Positions 14,424 through 24,042 of a stretch of DNA of 33,397 bases are shown here, piece by piece. Where the stretch lies: NCBI GenBank assembly GCA_903845155.1, contig CAIMWN010000314.1:1-33397 (forward strand). The letters are read 5' to 3'. Under the pieces are notes generated by a model that was not told where the DNA came from, did not search any database, and was given only the letters and a program-made list of their open reading frames with translations. The translations under genes were made by a program, and so were the position numbers. The DNA comes from Oligoflexia bacterium. Lineage in GTDB: Bacteria; Bdellovibrionota; UBA1018; CAIMNF01. Within the stretch, counting starts at the first letter, position 1; every line of letters starts with the position of its first letter.

Positions 14424-17009
14424 TCAATGCGCTATTTCACTAATCTTTTGATTACTAGTATCAGTGAAATAAACGTCTCCAGCTGAATCCACCGCCACCC
14501 CTCCAGAGTTAGTTACGGTCGCGAGTGCAGGAGCATCACCAATACTATATGCATTTCCAAAGTAAGTTCCAGCTTGGTTCACTATCATGAGAACTGAATT
14601 ATCCCCACCAGTGCCATTGCTTCCATCTGACGTGTAGATATTCCCCAATGAATCAACAGCAATTCCAATTGGATCAATCACCACTGAATTAATCGTATTA
14701 AGACTCCCAGCGGCCCATGAGTTTCCAAAGTAAGTACCCGTGCTGTTCACCAACATTTTAAGATCACCGTAAACAGGGAAACCTTGACCATAGTTGGAGT
14801 CATATGCTTCCGCAATATAGATATTTCCCAAAACATCAACGGCCACTCCATTAGGATTTAAACTCAATGTAGTAATGGTATAGATGTTTCCAACGGCGTA
14901 TGAATTACCAAAATAAGTCCCCGCGGTATTAATGACAATACGAATACAACTGTTCCACGTGTCGGCGATGAATAAGTTTCCATTTGAATCTACGGCCACA
15001 CCGTTTGGACGACTTAGCTGAGCATTGACCGCAGAAGCACCATCACCGGCATATCCAAAACCGTTCATGAGCGTTCCTGCCACAGTATAAACATTGCCAA
15101 CCGTTTCAGAATTTCCAAAGTAGGTGCCGGAGACATTTACTACCATTCTGACCACATTATTATTCGTATCAGTAATGTATAAATTACCTAACGAATCTAC
15201 TGCTACACTTGTTGGATTATTAAATTGAGCAAGTGTAGCCAAACCGGTATCACCAGTGCTTCCGGCAGAACCGTTCCCAGCAACGGTATAGATATTACCA
15301 GTAGTTAAGGTATTACCAAAATAAACACCAGTGGTTCCCACAATCATCCTAATGACATTGTTTCCTGTATCTACAAAGTATAAATTATTAGCAGCATCAA
15401 TCGCAAGCCCTGATGGTATGAACATTGTCGCGTTTGAAGCAGGCCCGTTGTCGCCCGTATAAGCATTGATCCCCGCAAACGTAGAAATAATGTTATTGGT
15501 ATAATTTACTTCACGAATCAAATTGTTACGACTGTCTGAGATAAAGAGATTTCCGCTAGAATCGGTAACGACTCCAGTTGGCTGATATATGGATGCAAGA
15601 GTAGCTAAACCTCCATCACCGACTGAACCAGCTAAGCCATTCCCCGCCACCGTGTAGATGTCTCCAGTAGAATAGTCGTTTCCGAAATAAGTTCCTGATA
15701 AATTTACGGCCATTCTGATCACATTATTGCCAGTATCCGCAATAAAAACATTACCTAAAAAATCAACAAAAACTCCCTGAGTATTAATCCCTGCATCGAT
15801 GGCGGGTCCACCGTCTCCGCTATAAGTACCCGCATGACTCACACTACCAGCAACTCCATAGATATTTCCGGCACTTAGATTATTTCCGAAGTAAGTCCCG
15901 GCAGATTGGACTAACATTCTCACTGTGTTGTAACTTGCTAAATAAAGATTACCAATTGAATCTACAGCAATTCCTTGGGGATTGAATAAAAGTGCAGCAC
16001 TTGCTGGGCCGCCATTCCCAGTGGTTCCCAAAGTACCATTTCCGGAAATTGTATAGATTTTGCCAGTCGAAAGTGTATTTTCAAAATAAGTCCCTCCTAC
16101 TGCGACCACCATCCGTATCGCATTGTTACCAGTATCACTAATGTAGATATTACCAACTGAATCTACTGCAACACCAGTTGGCGCATTTAGTTTTGCTTGG
16201 GTGGGTAATCCACCATCGCCTGAATAACCCGCGTAAGCTTCACCACAACCAATAATAGCGTTACTTTTTCCCGCCACTGTATAAATATTATTTGCAGCCA
16301 AGAAATTACCAAAATAGACGCCTGCTGTTTGTACCACCATGCGAACAGTATTATCGATTGTGTCCGCAATATATAAGTTGCCAGAGGAATCTACCGCAAC
16401 CGCTTGCGGCGCATTGAGCCTTGCTGCACTTGCAAGTCCACCATCACCACTACACCCCTGATTACCATTTCCCACGATGGTATAGATGTTTTCAGCGGTT
16501 AAATAGTTACCAAAATAAGTATTAGAGACTTTTACGATCATCCGAATAGCGTTGTCATTCATATCAGCAACATAAATATTACCTACGGAATCAATCGCTA
16601 AAGTTGCAGGTGTCATCAGTCCTGCAGCTGTGGGCAATCCACCATCGCCATAAAAACCTGCGTAAAAACCGGAGGGGCTAGGAGGAGTTGTTCCAGAATA
16701 ACTCACTGCCGGAGATGGTGTTGGTATCGGTATCGGTGTTGGAGTTGGTGTTGGAGTTGGAGTTGGAGTTGGAGTTGGAGTTGGAGTTGGAGCTGGAGTT
16801 GGTGTTGGAGTTGGAGTTGGTGTTGGAGTTGGAGTTGGAGTTGGTGTTGGAGTTGGTGTTGAGGATATCCCTTTTGAAGTGTTTGCCGGTAAACTATATC
16901 TCAACGTATTTCCGCAACCTGTAAAAATGATTAAGGGCAGAATCAACCCCATTGCTGATCTACCTAAGCCATTTAAAAATCGCCTGAAAACCCTCCCTGA
17001 GAGTAACAT
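14424..17009 (-). CDS. NHL-repeat beta-propeller lipoprotein with (PT)n linker
   Basis: A protein of about 861 residues. A signal peptide ends in a lipobox (LIIFTGC), so it is probably lipid-anchored. Next comes a Pro-Thr linker of about 50 residues, and then about 11 NHL-type repeats of 60-70 residues. Each follows the pattern [24 protein letters not shown], then TYFGN, then [10 protein letters not shown], with an SGDGG/STGDGG-like turn. Ten repeats carry the YFGN insertion; one (at [12 protein letters not shown]) lacks it. NHL propellers bind proteins or sugars; a surface adhesin or scaffold role is inferred. The start is uncertain: TTG at 17018, ATG at 17009 (used here) or ATG at 16952. 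The first two give a basic n-region suited to a lipoprotein signal. Confidence 0.85.
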   Translation of the reverse strand: MLLSGRVFRRFLNGLGRSAMGLILPLIIFTGCGNTLRYSLPANTSKGISSTPTPTPTPTPTPTPTPTPTPTPAPTPTPTPTPTPTPTPTPTPIPIPTPSPAVSYSGTTPPSPSGFYAGFYGDGGLPTAAGLMTPATLAIDSVGNIYVADMNDNAIRMIVKVSNTYFGNYLTAENIYTIVGNGNQGCSGDGGLASAARLNAPQAVAVDSSGNLYIADTIDNTVRMVVQTAGVYFGNFLAANNIYTVAGKSNAIIGCGEAYAGYSGDGGLPTQAKLNAPTGVAVDSVGNIYISDTGNNAIRMVVAVGGTYFENTLSTGKIYTISGNGTLGTTGNGGPASAALLFNPQGIAVDSIGNLYLASYNTVRMLVQSAGTYFGNNLSAGNIYGVAGSVSHAGTYSGDGGPAIDAGINTQGVFVDFLGNVFIADTGNNVIRMAVNLSGTYFGNDYSTGDIYTVAGNGLAGSVGDGGLATLASIYQPTGVVTDSSGNLFISDSRNNLIREVNYTNNIISTFAGINAYTGDNGPASNATMFIPSGLAIDAANNLYFVDTGNNVIRMIVGTTGVYFGNTLTTGNIYTVAGNGSAGSTGDTGLATLAQFNNPTSVAVDSLGNLYITDTNNNVVRMVVNVSGTYFGNSETVGNVYTVAGTLMNGFGYAGDGASAVNAQLSRPNGVAVDSNGNLFIADTWNSCIRIVINTAGTYFGNSYAVGNIYTITTLSLNPNGVAVDVLGNIYIAEAYDSNYGQGFPVYGDLKMLVNSTGTYFGNSWAAGSLNTINSVVIDPIGIAVDSLGNIYTSDGSNGTGGDNSVLMIVNQAGTYFGNAYSIGDAPALATVTNSGGVAVDSAGDVYFTDTSNQKISEIAH
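16717..16861. repeat. Hexanucleotide tandem repeat encoding the Pro-Thr linker
   Basis: About two dozen copies of GGAGTT or GGTGTT in tandem (+ strand) encode alternating Pro-Thr in the lipoprotein. Units of six keep the frame, so slippage would change linker length without breaking the gene. Confidence 0.92.
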
Positions 17010-17097
17010 ATCTCTCAATAATCCGATACCAGACCGATTTAGTCAAGAATAAATCAAGATTGTTTAATTTATCGAAAGATGGATATTTACCACCGGG

Positions 17098-17182
17098 TCA
17101 CTGGTGACACAGCCAGATGATCAATCCACAGTCGGCCTTTATTATAGCCAAACGTGCGCGTGAGGAGATTTCAGCACTCTGA
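17098..17182 (+). pseudogene. Relic of a paralogue of the integrase-linked 104-residue protein
   Basis: One frame reads SLVTQPDDQSTVGLYYSQ, aligning with the NLITKRNDRVFGGAGTFYQ region of the protein at 2091-2405. A shifted frame (17150-17182) then reads KRAREEISAL and stops, identical to residues in that protein. At DNA level, 17150-17180 matches 2325-2355 with few mismatches. It is frameshifted and truncated at both ends. The rest of 17019-17465 holds no recognisable gene. Confidence 0.6.
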
Positions 17183-17367
17183 GTTTCTGGCCCATCCACT
17201 CAGAGTGCAAAACGGTATCAATCGAAACATAAGTCAGTTTTTGCGAAGAACAGCTATGAACTTGAGGAGAAACGGAGAACTGGAATCTCCAGGCCATCCG
17301 GAAGTGAATGACTTGCTCACCATCTGCTGAATTAGCTGTATGCTTTCAACAAATAATGAATGATGAT

Positions 17368-17390
17368 ATCCATCACCTTAAATGATGGAT
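17368..17390. other. Perfect 8-bp hairpin in intergenic DNA
   Basis: ATCCATCA (17368-17375) pairs with TGATGGAT (17383-17390) around a 7-nt loop, about 75 bp before the sterol-desaturase-like gene. No T-run follows. It may be a regulator site or an mRNA leader hairpin. Confidence 0.3.
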
Positions 17391-17465
17391 GCTGATCCCG
17401 TTGACCACCAGTGAGTTTTCCTTACCTGAGTTGCCAGCATCCGCTATTACTCATATACTGAGATC

Positions 17466-18206
17466 ATGACCATGCTTACGGATTACGCCAGAACATTTTT
17501 TGTCATCACCACTTTCCAAGCTTTGCGTTATTTATTTTTTGCGGGAGGAACTACTCTTCTGATTCTAAAAGCCTCGGATCACTGGCTTGAAAAACACCGC
17601 GTCCAGAAAGTTTCCCTTCAAAAAAAGGATTTTCTGCGTGAACTCAAATACTCGGTGGTCACGTTTTTTATTTACGGTTCGATCTTTGCATTTATCTTTA
17701 ACCCGCATGTTCGCCCCTATACTCAAGTTTATTCGAACATCAAAGATTACGGCATCCTATGGGCTATTTTCTCAATTCTTCTCCTCATGCTCATTCACGA
17801 TACTTACTTTTACTGGATGCACAGGATCGTCCACGCCCCGGTTCTTTTTAACCGCGTGCATCGCATCCACCATCTCTCAACCAACCCTTCACCGCTCGCG
17901 GCTCAATCATTTCATCCGGTTGAGGCCATGCTTGAAATGATTTGGATCTTTCCGCTTGTATTTATCGTGCCGATCAACCAAAAACTCCTCATTACTTTCA
18001 GCTTCTTTTCAATGCTTTACAACGTCTATGGACACCTGAGTGTGGAAATAATGCCGGAGGGCGTTCGCAAGAATATTTTTGGAAAATGGCTCAACACTGC
18101 CACCCATCACAATGGCCATCATCGATACTATAACGGCAATTACGGACTTTATTTTCTTTTCTGGGATCGAATTATGAAAACAGAGCAAAAAACAAAGCTC
18201 ACGTAA
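17466..18206 (+). CDS. Sterol desaturase / fatty-acid hydroxylase family protein
   Basis: A 246-residue membrane-bound di-iron oxygenase. Membrane helices lie at about 12-35, 60-80, 95-110 and 155-185. The family's histidine clusters are present: HDTYFYWMH (His111, His119) followed by H123, HRIHH (132-136), and near the end HHNGHH. These bind two irons for O2-dependent hydroxylation or desaturation of a lipid. The substrate cannot be read from sequence. The gene stands alone, followed convergently by the CsgG-like lipoprotein gene. Confidence 0.88.
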   Translation: MTMLTDYARTFFVITTFQALRYLFFAGGTTLLILKASDHWLEKHRVQKVSLQKKDFLRELKYSVVTFFIYGSIFAFIFNPHVRPYTQVYSNIKDYGILWAIFSILLLMLIHDTYFYWMHRIVHAPVLFNRVHRIHHLSTNPSPLAAQSFHPVEAMLEMIWIFPLVFIVPINQKLLITFSFFSMLYNVYGHLSVEIMPEGVRKNIFGKWLNTATHHNGHHRYYNGNYGLYFLFWDRIMKTEQKTKLT

Positions 18207-18240
18207 AGTCTGTGCGCTTAATTTCACCAAAGCGAGGTGT

Positions 18241-18942
18241 TCACAGCTTCGCCTTCTTTAATAATTCACTCGTGCCATGATGAATAGCTTCTTTGATGGC
18301 ACTCGCTAAAGAGGACTGCTTATAATTCGCACCGTCCACGTCAAACCTTGACCCAAGTAGCCCAAAGTTTGATGAAATATTTCGTCTCGTTTGTTCGCCT
18401 GCTCCACTTGCCGTCGCGACGACTGCGCCGGTTTTAGTATCCACTAATCGTAAAAGTACATTTACCGTTGCCTTCTCTTCTCTTACACCTCCGCCCAAGG
18501 CAAAACCAGAGAGCACCGTATTTAACCCTATTCCGCTCCTTCCTGCACAATATTCAAAAGAATCTACTGTTCCGACAATGGTATATTGTGCCCGCTTAAA
18601 ATGTCCTCGCTCAATGGGTGCTGTTTTTTCAGCATTCATCAGATTCACCTCTTGATTGTAGATCCTCGCTATATTTGCTCTCTCTAAAACTTGAATCTTG
18701 GAATAGTTTGAGAGTTCCTGAATGGCGGTATCCACAAATGCATCGCCGAGCGTACTACTGAAATAGAGCCAACTATGGCAAGCGCCCTCGTCTGTGGATG
18801 CAGATTTGTTATTGAATGCTGCAATCGAGAAAGGAATCACCTTTTCACTTTGCATGGGATAATAGTCCTTTGCTTTAAACTCACTCGTACTGGCGCACGC
18901 CGATAAAACACCACCAAAGATCAACACTAATAACATATTCAT
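18241..18942 (-). CDS. CsgG-family lipoprotein
   Basis: A lipoprotein of 233 residues. The frame is open to 19083, but the ATG at 18942 has AAGGAG 6 nt upstream and a textbook lipoprotein signal (MNMLLVLIFGGVLSAC). The mature domain shows CsgG/curli-assembly family features: IPFSIAAFNNKSAS, FVDTAIQELSNYSKIQVLER, IVGTVDSFEYC, NVLLRLVDTKTGAVVATASG. CsgG itself is an outer-membrane secretion pore, but many homologues lack the pore hairpins. No curlin genes are nearby, so it is better called CsgG/HfaB-like, function unknown. Confidence 0.82.
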   Translation of the reverse strand: MNMLLVLIFGGVLSACASTSEFKAKDYYPMQSEKVIPFSIAAFNNKSASTDEGACHSWLYFSSTLGDAFVDTAIQELSNYSKIQVLERANIARIYNQEVNLMNAEKTAPIERGHFKRAQYTIVGTVDSFEYCAGRSGIGLNTVLSGFALGGGVREEKATVNVLLRLVDTKTGAVVATASGAGEQTRRNISSNFGLLGSRFDVDGANYKQSSLASAIKEAIHHGTSELLKKAKL

Positions 18943-19064
18943 AAATTCTCCTTGCGCGCACTTAAGCAAGTTCGGGGCCAACGCGTTCAGTGTGTAAAAC
19001 CCACTAGAGCACATTGCGTATGAGTTAATTTTGGAAAAATGTAGGTGGTAGGCCTCCCCTTTAA

Positions 19065-19355
19065 AAAAGGTGTGGGATTTCAACTAGCGTTGTCAACGGG
19101 ACTGTTTCTAACTCTTACGCTACCGGCAATGTATCAGGATCACTCAACTGGTCGGGAGGTTTTGCCGCATCTACCCCAGGTGGTATTATTAATAATTCGT
19201 TTTCAATCGGTACGGTCACTGGCTCCAATCCAGGAGGATTCATGGGCTATTGCGGCGCTACCACCAACAACTCGTTTTGGGATTCGAGCACGTATTCTGG
19301 CTGGGATACATCTGTGTGGAATATTCAAAACGCGCAGTACCCCCTCCTCTATTAA
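19065..19355 (+). pseudogene. Relic C-terminus of a GLUG-repeat surface protein
   Basis: A 96-codon frame without a start reads repeats of the GLUG type: NGTVSNSYATGNVSG, then GGIINNSFSIGTVTGS, then a TNNSFWDSSTYSGW terminal segment and stop. GLUG repeats occur in large secreted or surface-anchored adhesin-like proteins. Only the last one or two repeats and the tail survive; upstream is an in-frame stop at 19062. A longer overlapping frame (19045-19413) is not protein-like. The remainder of 18943-19426 contains nothing I recognise. Confidence 0.6.
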
Positions 19356-19426
19356 TCAACTGAACTTCAATCATTTCTCAAACGAATCCATAGACCTACC
19401 CGCTAAAAAGTAATAGATTATCAGTT

Positions 19427-22400
19427 ATGTTTAGCATATCAGATATCTCGATTAAGAAGCCCGTTTTCGCGTGGATGCTCATGGCCGGACTCCTCGTTTT
19501 TGGTGCCATTTCGTGGAGCATGATGGGAATCAGTCAGCTCCCCGATGTAGATTTTCCCGTCGTCACGATCACTACTTCTTGGGCCGGAGCTTCACCTGAT
19601 GTGATGGAATCTACAGTTTCCGACATCATCGAAAGTGCGGTGATGAGTGTGGACGGAATTCAGCTCGTGCAATCCACCTCCCAACAAAGTCAATCGACGG
19701 TGACCGTTCAATTCAGTCTCGACCAAGACATCAACGTCGCACTCCAACAAGTTCAAACCAAAGTTTCACAAGCTCAGAAAAATTTACCGCAAACGATTGA
19801 TCCACCTGTGATCACTAAAACCAATCCTGCCGATCAGCCCATCATGTTTGTAGCGGCCTATGCACCAGGAATGAAACTGCGCGAATTAGCGCTCTTCATT
19901 CGCGATCACCTCAAAGACATGCTTACTACTGTCAATGGCGTGGGTGATTTATTTTTAGGTGGGTATGTGGAACCCCAGATGCGCGTTTGGATGGATGCAG
20001 AGAGAATGCGTAAAGCTGAAATCACTTCAGATGATATTATCGCTGGCATTAACAATGAACATCAAATTGCTCCCACTGGCTTTCAAGATACAGAAAAAAC
20101 AGAAACCTTTATTCGAGTCCATTCAGAATTCAGTAACGCTATTGAATGCAACCATCTCATCATCCCTTCCAGAGTGGGTCTACCGGTTTGGAAAAAAATT
20201 CATATCGGTGACGTGGCCAATTGCGAAGAAGGTACAGATGAAGTTCGACGTATTTCACGATTTAACGGCATTTTCCCCACCATTGGTATGGGGATCATTA
20301 AACAACGTGGAACGAACGCGGTGGCCATCGCAGACTTGGTACGCGAAAAACTGAAGAAAATTGCAGAAATTCTACCCTCAGGTCTAAAGCTCGGCGTGGT
20401 TACTGACTCGACACAGTTCATCAAAGACTCAATTCATGAACTCAATTTTACATTGCTCATGGCGGTCTTACTCACCGCTTTTGTTTGTTACTTATTTCTA
20501 GGAACCTTCAGTTCTGCTTTCAACGTAATTTTGGCAATCCCCGTGTCTCTCATCGGTTCATTCATCGTACTGAAAGCACTCGGCTTTACCGTTAATACCT
20601 TTACATTGCTTGGCCTTTCTCTTTCAATTGGTATCGTCGTTGATGATGCCATTATGGTGCTCGAGAATATTACTCGACACAATGAATTAGGAAAACATCG
20701 CGTTCATGCCGCCCTCGTCGGCGCACGCGAGATCACAGGTGCTGCCACTGCGGCCTCACTTGCCATTCTCGCCATTTTCATCCCCGTGGTTTTTATGAAG
20801 GGCATCGTGGGGAAATTCTTTTATCAGTTTGGTGTTACTATGTCGGTGGCGGTGATGATTTCCTTACTGGAGGCACTCACTCTCGCGCCGATGCGTTGTT
20901 CACAATTTCTGAAAGTGGGCGGAGGAAACTTTCTTACAAAGTGGGTCCAAGTGCAGATGGATAAATTGGCAGCTCTGTACAAGCGCGCACTTCAATGGTG
21001 CCTCACCAACAAGCAGCGCCGCTGGGGGGTGATCATCTCCGCGTTTACTTTATTTGGTATTTCACTCGCACTTCAAAACGGACTAAGAAAGGAATTTATT
21101 CCTCCACAGGATCAGAGTAGGTTTTTAGTCACCATTTACACCAAAATGGGCTCTTCGATGACAGTTACCGATCATGTTTTCAAAGAAGCAGAAAAGGTTT
21201 ACCAACACTGGAAAGACATCAACGTGATGAAAGATTATTACGTTGCTGTCGGCGGCTTTGGGAACGGCGGCCTCGTCAATCAAGGAATCAGCTATATCAC
21301 CATGAAGGATATTGAAGATCGCGCTACCGTTGAACCCTTCAAAAAGCGTCCAACGCAACAGGATTTCATGCCAGTACTCCGTGAGGACCTCAAAAAAATT
21401 CCGGGTGTGGTGCGCGTTGCGGTTCTCGACCTTTCACTTACTGGCTTCAGTGCGCAACGGGGATATCCTATTGAGTTTGTACTTCAGGGACCAGAGTGGA
21501 AAAAACTTTCAGATGTTTCGATTGAAATGCGTAAACGACTTACCGATTCGGGCCTCATGACTGATATTGATACCGATTATAACCCCAACATGCCAGAGAC
21601 CGAAATTTATCCGGATCGCGATCACGCCTTCACTCGCGGTGTACCGATCACCACTATTGCACAAAATGTTTCGGCGATGGTGGGAGGGATAAAACTATTA
21701 CCCAATAAGTACACTGATGCTGCTGGTCACCGAGAAGACATTCAAGTGAAACTAGTAGCAGATGCTAACCGCGGACCTCCCGACATTGAAAAAATTTGGG
21801 TGAGAAATGTTCACGGGGAAATTGTTCCACTGAAAAGCCTCATCGATATGAAAAGCGAATCAACCCTTCTTACCATCACACGCTATAACCGCGAGCGTGG
21901 GATCATGGTATTCGGTAACTTCGCAAACGGCAGATCGCAATCAGAAGTCATTAGCTTCATTGAAAAGACGGCGAAAGAAATCATGCCGGCGGGATATCAC
22001 GTCACTATGTCGGGAAGCTCGCAAGCATTTAACGAATCGATTTCAAGCTTATTTGGAGCCCTCATTTTAGGTATTTTTGTTGCCTACATGGTGCTCGCCA
22101 GCCAATTCAATAGTTTCATCCATCCTGCCATTATTCTGCTAGCTTTGCCGTTTAGTCTCACCGGCGCTTTTCTTGCCATGCGGATGACGGATACTTCGAT
22201 TAATATTTATAGCTTGATTGGTATCCTGCTCTTGATGGGAATTGTAAAAAAGAATTCCATCTTGCTCGTGGAGTTTACCAATCACAAACGCGAAGAGGGA
22301 ATGGAAGTGGGCCCGGCCTTGCTCGACGCGTGCCCCACGCGTTTGCGTCCAATCCTCATGACCTCGTTTGCCACTATCGCGGGTGCAATCCCCGAAGCGT

Positions 22401-22582
22401 TAGCCAGAGGATCAGGATCTGAAGTGGTGCGCCCGATGGCGATTGCCGTCATTGGCGGCGTGCTGGTGTCTACTTTTCTGACCTTGTTTGTGGTTCCGTG
22501 TGCTTATTCACTAAGCGCGCGTTTCGAAAGCAAGAAGCACGACAAGAACCTCAAAGAGGCGTTTGCAACAATGCAGGAATAA
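19427..22582 (+). CDS. RND multidrug-efflux pump (HAE1/AcrB type)
   Basis: A full-length 1051-residue inner-membrane RND pump. It has the N-terminal helix, two large periplasmic porter and docking domains and twelve membrane helices. The proton-relay residues are present: the Asp pair at 406-407 in GIVVDDAIMVLEN, and Lys941 in GIVKKNSILL, aligned with AcrB's Asp407/Asp408 and Lys940. Such pumps work in a tripartite complex with a periplasmic fusion protein and an outer-membrane channel; neither gene is in this window, so partners must lie elsewhere. Upstream is a relic rather than an adaptor gene. A hairpin terminator overlaps the stop codon. Confidence 0.93.
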   Translation: MFSISDISIKKPVFAWMLMAGLLVFGAISWSMMGISQLPDVDFPVVTITTSWAGASPDVMESTVSDIIESAVMSVDGIQLVQSTSQQSQSTVTVQFSLDQDINVALQQVQTKVSQAQKNLPQTIDPPVITKTNPADQPIMFVAAYAPGMKLRELALFIRDHLKDMLTTVNGVGDLFLGGYVEPQMRVWMDAERMRKAEITSDDIIAGINNEHQIAPTGFQDTEKTETFIRVHSEFSNAIECNHLIIPSRVGLPVWKKIHIGDVANCEEGTDEVRRISRFNGIFPTIGMGIIKQRGTNAVAIADLVREKLKKIAEILPSGLKLGVVTDSTQFIKDSIHELNFTLLMAVLLTAFVCYLFLGTFSSAFNVILAIPVSLIGSFIVLKALGFTVNTFTLLGLSLSIGIVVDDAIMVLENITRHNELGKHRVHAALVGAREITGAATAASLAILAIFIPVVFMKGIVGKFFYQFGVTMSVAVMISLLEALTLAPMRCSQFLKVGGGNFLTKWVQVQMDKLAALYKRALQWCLTNKQRRWGVIISAFTLFGISLALQNGLRKEFIPPQDQSRFLVTIYTKMGSSMTVTDHVFKEAEKVYQHWKDINVMKDYYVAVGGFGNGGLVNQGISYITMKDIEDRATVEPFKKRPTQQDFMPVLREDLKKIPGVVRVAVLDLSLTGFSAQRGYPIEFVLQGPEWKKLSDVSIEMRKRLTDSGLMTDIDTDYNPNMPETEIYPDRDHAFTRGVPITTIAQNVSAMVGGIKLLPNKYTDAAGHREDIQVKLVADANRGPPDIEKIWVRNVHGEIVPLKSLIDMKSESTLLTITRYNRERGIMVFGNFANGRSQSEVISFIEKTAKEIMPAGYHVTMSGSSQAFNESISSLFGALILGIFVAYMVLASQFNSFIHPAIILLALPFSLTGAFLAMRMTDTSINIYSLIGILLLMGIVKKNSILLVEFTNHKREEGMEVGPALLDACPTRLRPILMTSFATIAGAIPEALARGSGSEVVRPMAIAVIGGVLVSTFLTLFVVPCAYSLSARFESKKHDKNLKEAFATMQE

Positions 22583-22601
22583 GGGTTATTCCTTTACTTT
22601 T
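22575..22601 (+). terminator. Terminator overlapping the RND pump stop codon
   Basis: AGGAATAA (22575-22582) pairs perfectly with TTATTCCT (22586-22593) around GGG, followed by TTACTTTT. The TAA stop is inside the left arm. The stem is A/T-rich, so termination may be partial. Confidence 0.55.
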
Positions 22602-22630
22602 AGCGCCCTTATTAATAGATACAAAGCCTT

Positions 22631-23185
22631 ATGGCTCATCCTTCCACTCTCTACCGATTTCGGATTGAATTGACCGACATTGATCGCGGTGTTTATCAGC
22701 GTGTAGATTTTAGAACAGCCATGCACCCCTCCGAATCAGAAACTTTTTTGATGACCCGGGTCCTCGCCTATGCGCTAAATTTTCAAGATGACCTGCAATT
22801 TTCTAAAGAGGGTTTAGCAACTCCAGAGGATCCCTGCATCAGCGTCAAGGGAGCCGATGGAGCGTATGAACTGTGGATTGAAATTGGAAATCCGAGCACA
22901 AAAAAACTGCATAAGGCAACGAAGTCGAGCACCAAGGTTAAAATCTATACCTACAAGAACCCTGAATTTATCATTGCCGAACTTCATGCCGCAAAAATCT
23001 ATCAACCGGAGCGCATTGAACTATTTTCATTTGCTGAAAGTTTACTGAACCCGCTCGCCGCACGCCTCATGCGCGACAATGCGTGGAATCTTATCCATAA
23101 CGAAGGCTCACTCATGATTCAGGTCAACGACGAAACCATTGAGGGCGACGTACAGTCACAGTCTCTCGCAAGGTTATTCAAATAA
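22631..23185 (+). CDS. yaeQ: YaeQ family protein
   Basis: A 184-residue YaeQ-family protein, the usual length. Recognisable segments are YRFRIELTDIDRGVYQ at the N-terminus, MHPSESETFLMTRVLAYAL, and LWIEIGNPSTKKLHKATK. The fold is PD-(D/E)xK nuclease-like in solved homologues, but the cellular role is unsettled; it was first noted as a suppressor in RfaH mutants. Its stop overlaps the DTW gene start by one base (TAATG), so the two are translationally coupled. Confidence 0.9.
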   Translation: MAHPSTLYRFRIELTDIDRGVYQRVDFRTAMHPSESETFLMTRVLAYALNFQDDLQFSKEGLATPEDPCISVKGADGAYELWIEIGNPSTKKLHKATKSSTKVKIYTYKNPEFIIAELHAAKIYQPERIELFSFAESLLNPLAARLMRDNAWNLIHNEGSLMIQVNDETIEGDVQSQSLARLFK

Positions 23186-23829
23186 TGGGACGCGATACTT
23201 GCTTACGCTGCTTTCGGGTACGTGATCTTTGTCTTTGCTCCACTATCACTCGCTTTGAAATCGAGCCACTGATTGTACTATTGGTGCATCCGCGCGAATT
23301 CATGAAGACGGTAGGCACCGTGCGAATTGTAAAATTGTCGCTCACCAATTCCATTCTTTTGCGAGGCACAGGGCCGCAATTCGACGAAGACAAAACTTTT
23401 CTTTGCTTGTTAAACGACCCTACCCTCTACCCCATGATTCTTTTCCCGGGTGAAAAAAGTTTAAATCTCAGTACCGCGACCGCTGATGTTTTAGCGGCAG
23501 GAATTCCGGCAAACCGACGGCTCGCTATTTTTGTAATTGATGGAACCTGGACGAGTGCCAAACAAATCATCCGGACCAGCAAACGCTTGAGCGAACTTCC
23601 TAAACTCAGTTTTAACGTAAACACACCTTCTACTTATGAATTTAGAAAACAGCCCGAGGTTTTTTGCCTCTCCACTGTAGAGGCAGTGAGTGTACTGATA
23701 GAGAATTTGAGGCAAAAAGGACTGTGCAGCCCCAAACCTATTGGTGCACATCATGCAATGTTACGTGGATTTAATAAACTCGTTGAGACACAAGTGGGAC
23801 GAGAAAGAACGGCCATGAATGGAAAGTAG
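23185..23829 (+). CDS. DTW-domain tRNA aminocarboxypropyltransferase-like protein
   Basis: A 214-residue DTW-domain protein. It opens with a cysteine cluster (CLRCFRVRDLCLC) expected to bind zinc. The signature appears as IDGTWTSAK (residues about 113-121), with Gly inside the usual D-T-W spacing as in many members. Family enzymes (TapT/YfiP) attach the acp group from S-adenosylmethionine to uridine in tRNA. The conserved later segment STVEAVSVLIENL is present. Translationally coupled to yaeQ. Confidence 0.87.
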   Translation: MGRDTCLRCFRVRDLCLCSTITRFEIEPLIVLLVHPREFMKTVGTVRIVKLSLTNSILLRGTGPQFDEDKTFLCLLNDPTLYPMILFPGEKSLNLSTATADVLAAGIPANRRLAIFVIDGTWTSAKQIIRTSKRLSELPKLSFNVNTPSTYEFRKQPEVFCLSTVEAVSVLIENLRQKGLCSPKPIGAHHAMLRGFNKLVETQVGRERTAMNGK

Positions 23830-24042
23830 GAAGTAACATCATGCCTCTCAGCATCAATCTACCAAGGCCTCCTACGCTCCTTCAAAAAACTCTCCTTTTA
23901 TAAATAAACTCTGCATTTTTTCCCCATAATAACAAATAGCTATCACTGACGCTGCGTTCGTGCTTTCATACGCAATTTTCAAGCATGTTTTTACGTCAAC
24001 GAACACTCAAGCTGCGCAAAAGAAATGACGAAATGAAAACAT

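Noticed and set aside
16688-16924. + strand frame rich in Leu-Glu/Leu-Val repeats
   Set aside because: It is an artefact of the hexanucleotide repeat that encodes the Pro-Thr linker on the other strand.
18943-19083. 47-residue N-terminal extension of the CsgG-like lipoprotein
   Set aside because: The ATG at 18942 has AAGGAG at ideal spacing and a complete lipoprotein signal peptide.
19045-19413. 122-codon + strand frame upstream of the RND pump
   Set aside because: It is out of frame with the GLUG-repeat relic, which explains the same DNA better.
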